Assembly (NCBI GenBank): GCA_038249175.1
Contig: JBBRWP010000143.1
Coordinates: forward strand, 1-8,491
Source of the DNA: JAEWSN01 sp038249175
GTDB taxonomy: Bacteria; Bacillota; Clostridia; DSM-8532
Reading direction: 5' to 3'
Length of the DNA: 8,491 bases
Position numbers and translations under genes: made by a program. Positions 6,273 through 8,491 of the stretch are shown piece by piece. How positions within the stretch are numbered: position 1 is the first letter of the stretch; each line of letters opens with the position of its first letter. The notes beneath the pieces were generated by a model, which was given only the letters and a program-made list of their open reading frames with translations, made no database searches and was not told the origin of the DNA.

Positions 6273-7142
6273 GTGAAAAAAGAAGATTGCAGCAACACAG
6301 GTTGCACAACAGAGAACTGCCCTTCGGGCGATTGCAGCAATGCAAAACCTAAAAGCATGTTGGAGCCAACCCACGAGTCCAACAACATTAAAAAGGTCAT
6401 TGGTATTGTTAGTGGAAAGGGTGGCGTTGGCAAATCACTGGTCACATCCATGTTGGCGGTTTCCATGCGCCGTTTGGGCTACAAAGTGGGTGTTCTGGAT
6501 GCGGACATCACAGGGCCGTCCATTCCCAAGATGTTTGGCATTCATAAAAAAGCCAGCGGCAACGAATTTGGTATATTTCCGGAAAGAACACACAATGACA
6601 TCGGCATCATGTCCATCAACCTGCTTATTGAAGATGAAGAAGCACCGGTAATCTGGCGTGGACCCATTATCTCCAATACAGTGAAGCAATTTTGGACGGA
6701 TGTGCTTTGGGGAGATTTGGATTTCCTGTTTTTTGACATGCCTCCGGGAACCGGCGACGTTCCTCTGACGGTTTTCCAATCAGTACCGATGAATGGTATT
6801 ATCGTGGTTACTTCTCCGCAAGATCTGGTTTCCATGATTGTTAAAAAAGCCTATAACATGGCCCATGCCATGAATGTACCGGTTTTGGGTATCGTGGAAA
6901 ACATGAGCTACATTGAATGTCCGGATTGCGGTAAGAAAATATTTATGTACGGTAACAGTAAACTCGATGCGATTGCAGCAGATTTGGGGCTGCCCATTTT
7001 GGGACGGATGCCTGTCAGCCCCGTGTTGGCAGAATTGTGCGACAAGGGTGAAATAGAAAAATTTGACAACACCTACCTTGCCGATGCAGCGGAACACCTG
7101 GAAACTTTTTTAAAGCAGTCCATGGGACATGAGGTTGAATAA
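6273..7142 (+). CDS. mrp: Mrp/NBP35-family Fe-S cluster carrier ATPase
   Basis: The 289-residue cytosolic P-loop ATPase belongs to the Mrp/ApbC/NBP35 group, which assembles and transfers iron-sulphur clusters. It shows the deviant Walker A GKGGVGKS (48-55), DADITGPS (76-83), the Walker-B-region DFLFFDMPPGTGD (150-162) and VENMSYIECPDCGK (208-221). The Cys216-x2-Cys219 pair is the bridging-cluster ligand of the family. An N-terminal tail before the ATPase domain has four cysteines spaced exactly five residues apart (6, 11, 16, 21), as a possible extra cluster or metal site. The start is GTG at 6273 with AAGGAG six bases before it; the frame stays open upstream, but those codons have no ribosome binding site. 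A terminator follows at 7236. The genes downstream, DUF5320 and DUF134, are frequent companions of such ATPases in anaerobes. Confidence 0.92.
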   Translation: MKKEDCSNTGCTTENCPSGDCSNAKPKSMLEPTHESNNIKKVIGIVSGKGGVGKSLVTSMLAVSMRRLGYKVGVLDADITGPSIPKMFGIHKKASGNEFGIFPERTHNDIGIMSINLLIEDEEAPVIWRGPIISNTVKQFWTDVLWGDLDFLFFDMPPGTGDVPLTVFQSVPMNGIIVVTSPQDLVSMIVKKAYNMAHAMNVPVLGIVENMSYIECPDCGKKIFMYGNSKLDAIAADLGLPILGRMPVSPVLAELCDKGEIEKFDNTYLADAAEHLETFLKQSMGHEVE

Positions 7143-7235
7143 GGGATTGCAGGGTTGACTGCCATGAACACGCACACCACGATGACTGTGAAGAATAAGG
7201 TTCCATCATACAGAGTCTTTTAATTGTGAAAGCAG

Positions 7236-7276
7236 AACTCCGATATCAGCCCCTCAGGGCGGACATCGGAGTTTTT
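7236..7276 (+). terminator. Intrinsic terminator of the Mrp-type gene
   Basis: AACTCCGAT (7236-7244) pairs with ATCGGAGTT (7265-7273), an inner GCCC-CTCA-GGGC hairpin sits in the loop, and a run of five T follows. It lies 94 bp after the stop codon of the Mrp-type gene, with no gene convincingly in between. Confidence 0.85.
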
Positions 7277-7330
7277 GCTATATCCATCATAAAATGACAG
7301 TACCCTGGAAACGTATAATTCAAAAAGTAA

Positions 7331-7359
7331 TTGACATATGTTCATAACTGCAGTACAAT
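7331..7359 (+). promoter_or_regulatory. Promoter of the DUF5320 gene
   Basis: TTGACA (7331-7336) and TACAAT (7354-7359) with a 17-bp spacer make the best consensus sigma-A promoter in the window. Transcription would start near 7366, leaving a leader of about 70 nt. Confidence 0.75.
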
Positions 7360-7383
7360 CTAATTGAGCATATGCCAATAACT
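7331..7383 (+). promoter_or_regulatory. Paired operator-like repeats at the DUF5320 promoter
   Basis: TTGACATATGTTCATAACT (7331-7349) and TTGAGCATATGCCAATAACT (7364-7383) match at 17 of 20 positions with one gap. Each is centred on the palindrome CATATG. One covers the -35 box and the other the transcription start, a layout expected for binding by a dimeric regulator. The regulator is unknown; the nearby DUF134 HTH protein is one candidate. Confidence 0.5.
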
Positions 7384-7434
7384 ACATTAAAAAACAGTTT
7401 TGTGCTATGCGGAAAGAAAGGAATGGTAATCATT

Positions 7435-7788
7435 ATGGCAGCAAGAGATGGTACAGGCCCGATGGGTCAAGGAAGTAATACCGGAAGAGGACTGGGCAAT
7501 TGCCCGGATACAGAAGAAACCGTTGCACCGCAAAACAACGTAGCGGCTTCAGGCAAAAGCTTTGGTGTTGGAAGAGGTGCAGGTACCGGCAGAGGACTGG
7601 GTAATGGTCGCTCCACCGGTGGCCGCGGATTGGGTGGCGGGACTCGCGCCGGATGCCGGCAAGGACAGGGACGATTCTTCGGTGTGGACCCTGTCAATGA
7701 CAAGGATGCGTTGCAAATGCAGGCAGAGCATCTGGAAAGTCAATTGAACTATGTGAAAAAGCAAATATACAAAAAAGAAGAATTATAA
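7435..7788 (+). CDS. DUF5320 family glycine-rich protein
   Basis: The 117-residue protein opens with MAARDGTGPMGQGSNTGRG, the hallmark of DUF5320, a family of unknown function in anaerobic bacteria and archaea often found near dinitrogenase-cofactor-like, Mrp and DUF134 genes. Residues 1-23 and 43-83 are rich in Gly and Arg with no predicted fold; TGRGLGN occurs at 16-22 and again at 51-57, reflecting a duplicated DNA segment (TACCGG, one base, AGAGGACTGGG). Two cysteines (23, 74) could bind metal. Residues 90-116 (ALQMQAEHLESQLNYVKKQI...) form a short coiled-coil-like helix. The start at 7435 fits the family N-terminus, with AAGGA 12 bases upstream. An in-frame ATG at 7423, four codons earlier, is possible. 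It has its own promoter and terminator, so it is probably controlled apart from the Mrp-type gene. Confidence 0.85.
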   Translation: MAARDGTGPMGQGSNTGRGLGNCPDTEETVAPQNNVAASGKSFGVGRGAGTGRGLGNGRSTGGRGLGGGTRAGCRQGQGRFFGVDPVNDKDALQMQAEHLESQLNYVKKQIYKKEEL

Positions 7789-7800
7789 TTGTTTGAATGC

Positions 7801-7843
7801 AACCCCCGGTTTCCGGCGCAATGCGCTGGGGTCGGGGGTTTTT
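7801..7843 (+). terminator. Intrinsic terminator of the DUF5320 gene
   Basis: AACCCCCG (7801-7808) pairs with CGGGGGTT (7833-7840), followed by five T. The loop region holds a GGCGCAATGCGC block that can form a short inner stem. It starts 12 bp after the stop codon. Confidence 0.85.
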
Positions 7844-7972
7844 GTTCATTGTTGGTGGATGGCATTTGCCTCCCAATGTAAAATGAAATCTTTTTCAGAG
7901 GTATCTGACAAAGACATCCGCTTGAATGACCTTTTTACCCTACAGATCAAAGTGTTTTCTGGAAGCGTTTCA

Positions 7973-8002
7973 TTGACAGTTTACAGGCAGCCATGCTACG
8001 AT
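7973..8002 (+). promoter_or_regulatory. Promoter of the DUF134 gene
   Basis: TTGACA (7973-7978) and TACGAT (7997-8002), 18 bp apart, with an upstream TGC making an extended -10. The 130 bp between the preceding terminator and this promoter show nothing else recognisable. Confidence 0.65.
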
Positions 8003-8038
8003 GCAGAAAAGAGAACCGCAACACAAAGGAGTACCAGA

Positions 8039-8422
8039 ATGGCCAGACCTGTAAAAAATCGTCGCGTTTTTGAAATGCCGGTGAATCGTCTGTTTAAACC
8101 GGCAGGCATTGAAATGAATCAACTTTCTGAGAACGTGTTAAAGCTTGAAGAACTGGAAGCCCTTCGGTTGAAAGACCTGGAAGGTTTTGACCAGGAAGCT
8201 TGCGCTGTGCAAATGGATGTTTCCCGACCAACCTTCCAGCGCATTTTAATGTCAGCACGCGAAAAAGTGGCGGACAGCCTCTTGCATGGGAAAGCCATTC
8301 GCATTGACGGTGGCGATTATATCCATTCAGAAGACGATCATTTCTGTAAACGCTGCGGCCATGGCTGGGAAGGCCGCGGCATGCGCAAAGGAAATCGACG
8401 AAATCACGGGTTGGATGATTAG
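8039..8422 (+). CDS. DUF134/UPF0251 family DNA-binding protein
   Basis: The 127-residue protein carries the full DUF134 pattern: MARPVKNRRVFEMPVNRLFKPAGI at the start, LEELEALRLKDLEG at 36-49, and a sigma-factor-region-4-like helix-turn-helix at about 48-73 ending in VSRPTFQRIL (61-70), then KVADSLLHGKAIRIDGG (76-92). The tail has Cys103-x2-Cys106 with a His at 108, a possible metal or Fe-S site. The family is taken to be transcriptional regulators, but targets are not established; the neighbourhood suggests the Mrp-DUF5320 genes (inference). The ATG at 8039 has AAAGGAG seven bases upstream and matches the family start; the longer open frame upstream lacks family sequence. The stop TAG falls in the first bases of a MITE-like element, so the exact C-terminus (GLDD) may reflect the insertion. 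Confidence 0.92.
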   Translation: MARPVKNRRVFEMPVNRLFKPAGIEMNQLSENVLKLEELEALRLKDLEGFDQEACAVQMDVSRPTFQRILMSAREKVADSLLHGKAIRIDGGDYIHSEDDHFCKRCGHGWEGRGMRKGNRRNHGLDD

Positions 8423-8491
8423 TGTAGTGTATCGCTGACATATAAGTTATTGTATTGCATTAAGTGGAGCATCACACATGAACCCACGAGA
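8419..8491. mobile_element. MITE-like element 3 (subfamily ATCG), truncated by window end
   Basis: From 8419 the sequence TTAGTGTAGTGTATCGCTGA and the following ATATAAGTTATTG match the left end of element 2 almost base for base, and homology continues through the GGAGC-TCA-ACAT-AAC block. It lies in the same orientation as element 2. Only about half of the expected 130 bp is in the window. Confidence 0.8.

Noticed and set aside
7106..7112. T-TTT-TTA slippery heptamer in frame near the end of the Mrp-type gene
   Set aside because: A -1 shift there meets TGA at 7130-7132 and again at 7136-7138, so it cannot reach the Cys/His-rich frame and would only shorten the protein slightly. No strong downstream stem is evident.
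7793..8038. Upstream extension of the DUF134 frame
   Set aside because: It runs through the DUF5320 terminator and the DUF134 promoter, and the family start and ribosome binding site are at 8039.

Overview
The window looks like the chromosome of an anaerobic, Clostridia-like member of the Bacillota. The base composition is moderate, ribosome binding sites are strong and purine-rich, and promoters are sigma-A-like, several with extended -10 boxes. The MEP isoprenoid pathway is represented by ispD, and the gene families (EF-G-like factor, Mrp/NBP35 with DUF5320 and DUF134) are typical of that group. The genus cannot be fixed from sequence alone.

Layout. Positions 2-244 hold the 3' end of ispD. 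Positions 366-2819, on the minus strand, encode an 817-residue sugar-phosphate nucleotidyltransferase fused to a left-handed beta-helix and to a phosphomutase-fold region whose catalytic motifs are degenerate. Its upstream side carries an 18/36-bp tandem repeat (2849-2955). About 300 bp with no convincing gene follow. An extended -10 promoter near 3282 then precedes a roughly 400-nt leader before an EF-G-like GTPase gene (3698-5776). The leader contains an SD-sequestering hairpin, a 31-codon leader ORF, two consecutive predicted four-way junctions and further strong hairpins. It is the best candidate here for an undescribed element.

Downstream of the EF-G-like gene lie two abutting MITE-like elements of about 130 bp (5773-6029) and a terminator. 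A three-gene cluster on the plus strand follows: an Mrp/NBP35-type Fe-S carrier ATPase (6273-7142), a glycine-rich DUF5320 protein (7435-7788) and a DUF134/UPF0251 helix-turn-helix protein (8039-8422). Each has its own promoter candidate, and the first two have clear intrinsic terminators. A third copy of the MITE family starts exactly at the stop codon of the DUF134 gene and runs off the window. The EF-G-like stop codon likewise lies in the terminal CTAG of the first MITE.

How the parts may work together. The Mrp-DUF5320-DUF134 group probably belongs to metal-cofactor or Fe-S handling, with the DUF134 protein as a possible regulator and a pair of near-identical 19/20-bp repeats around the DUF5320 promoter as its possible operator (inference). 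The EF-G-like gene may be controlled through translation of its leader ORF and refolding of the leader RNA (inference). The nucleotidyltransferase is a stand-alone gene convergent with ispD, and its expression may vary with repeat number (inference).
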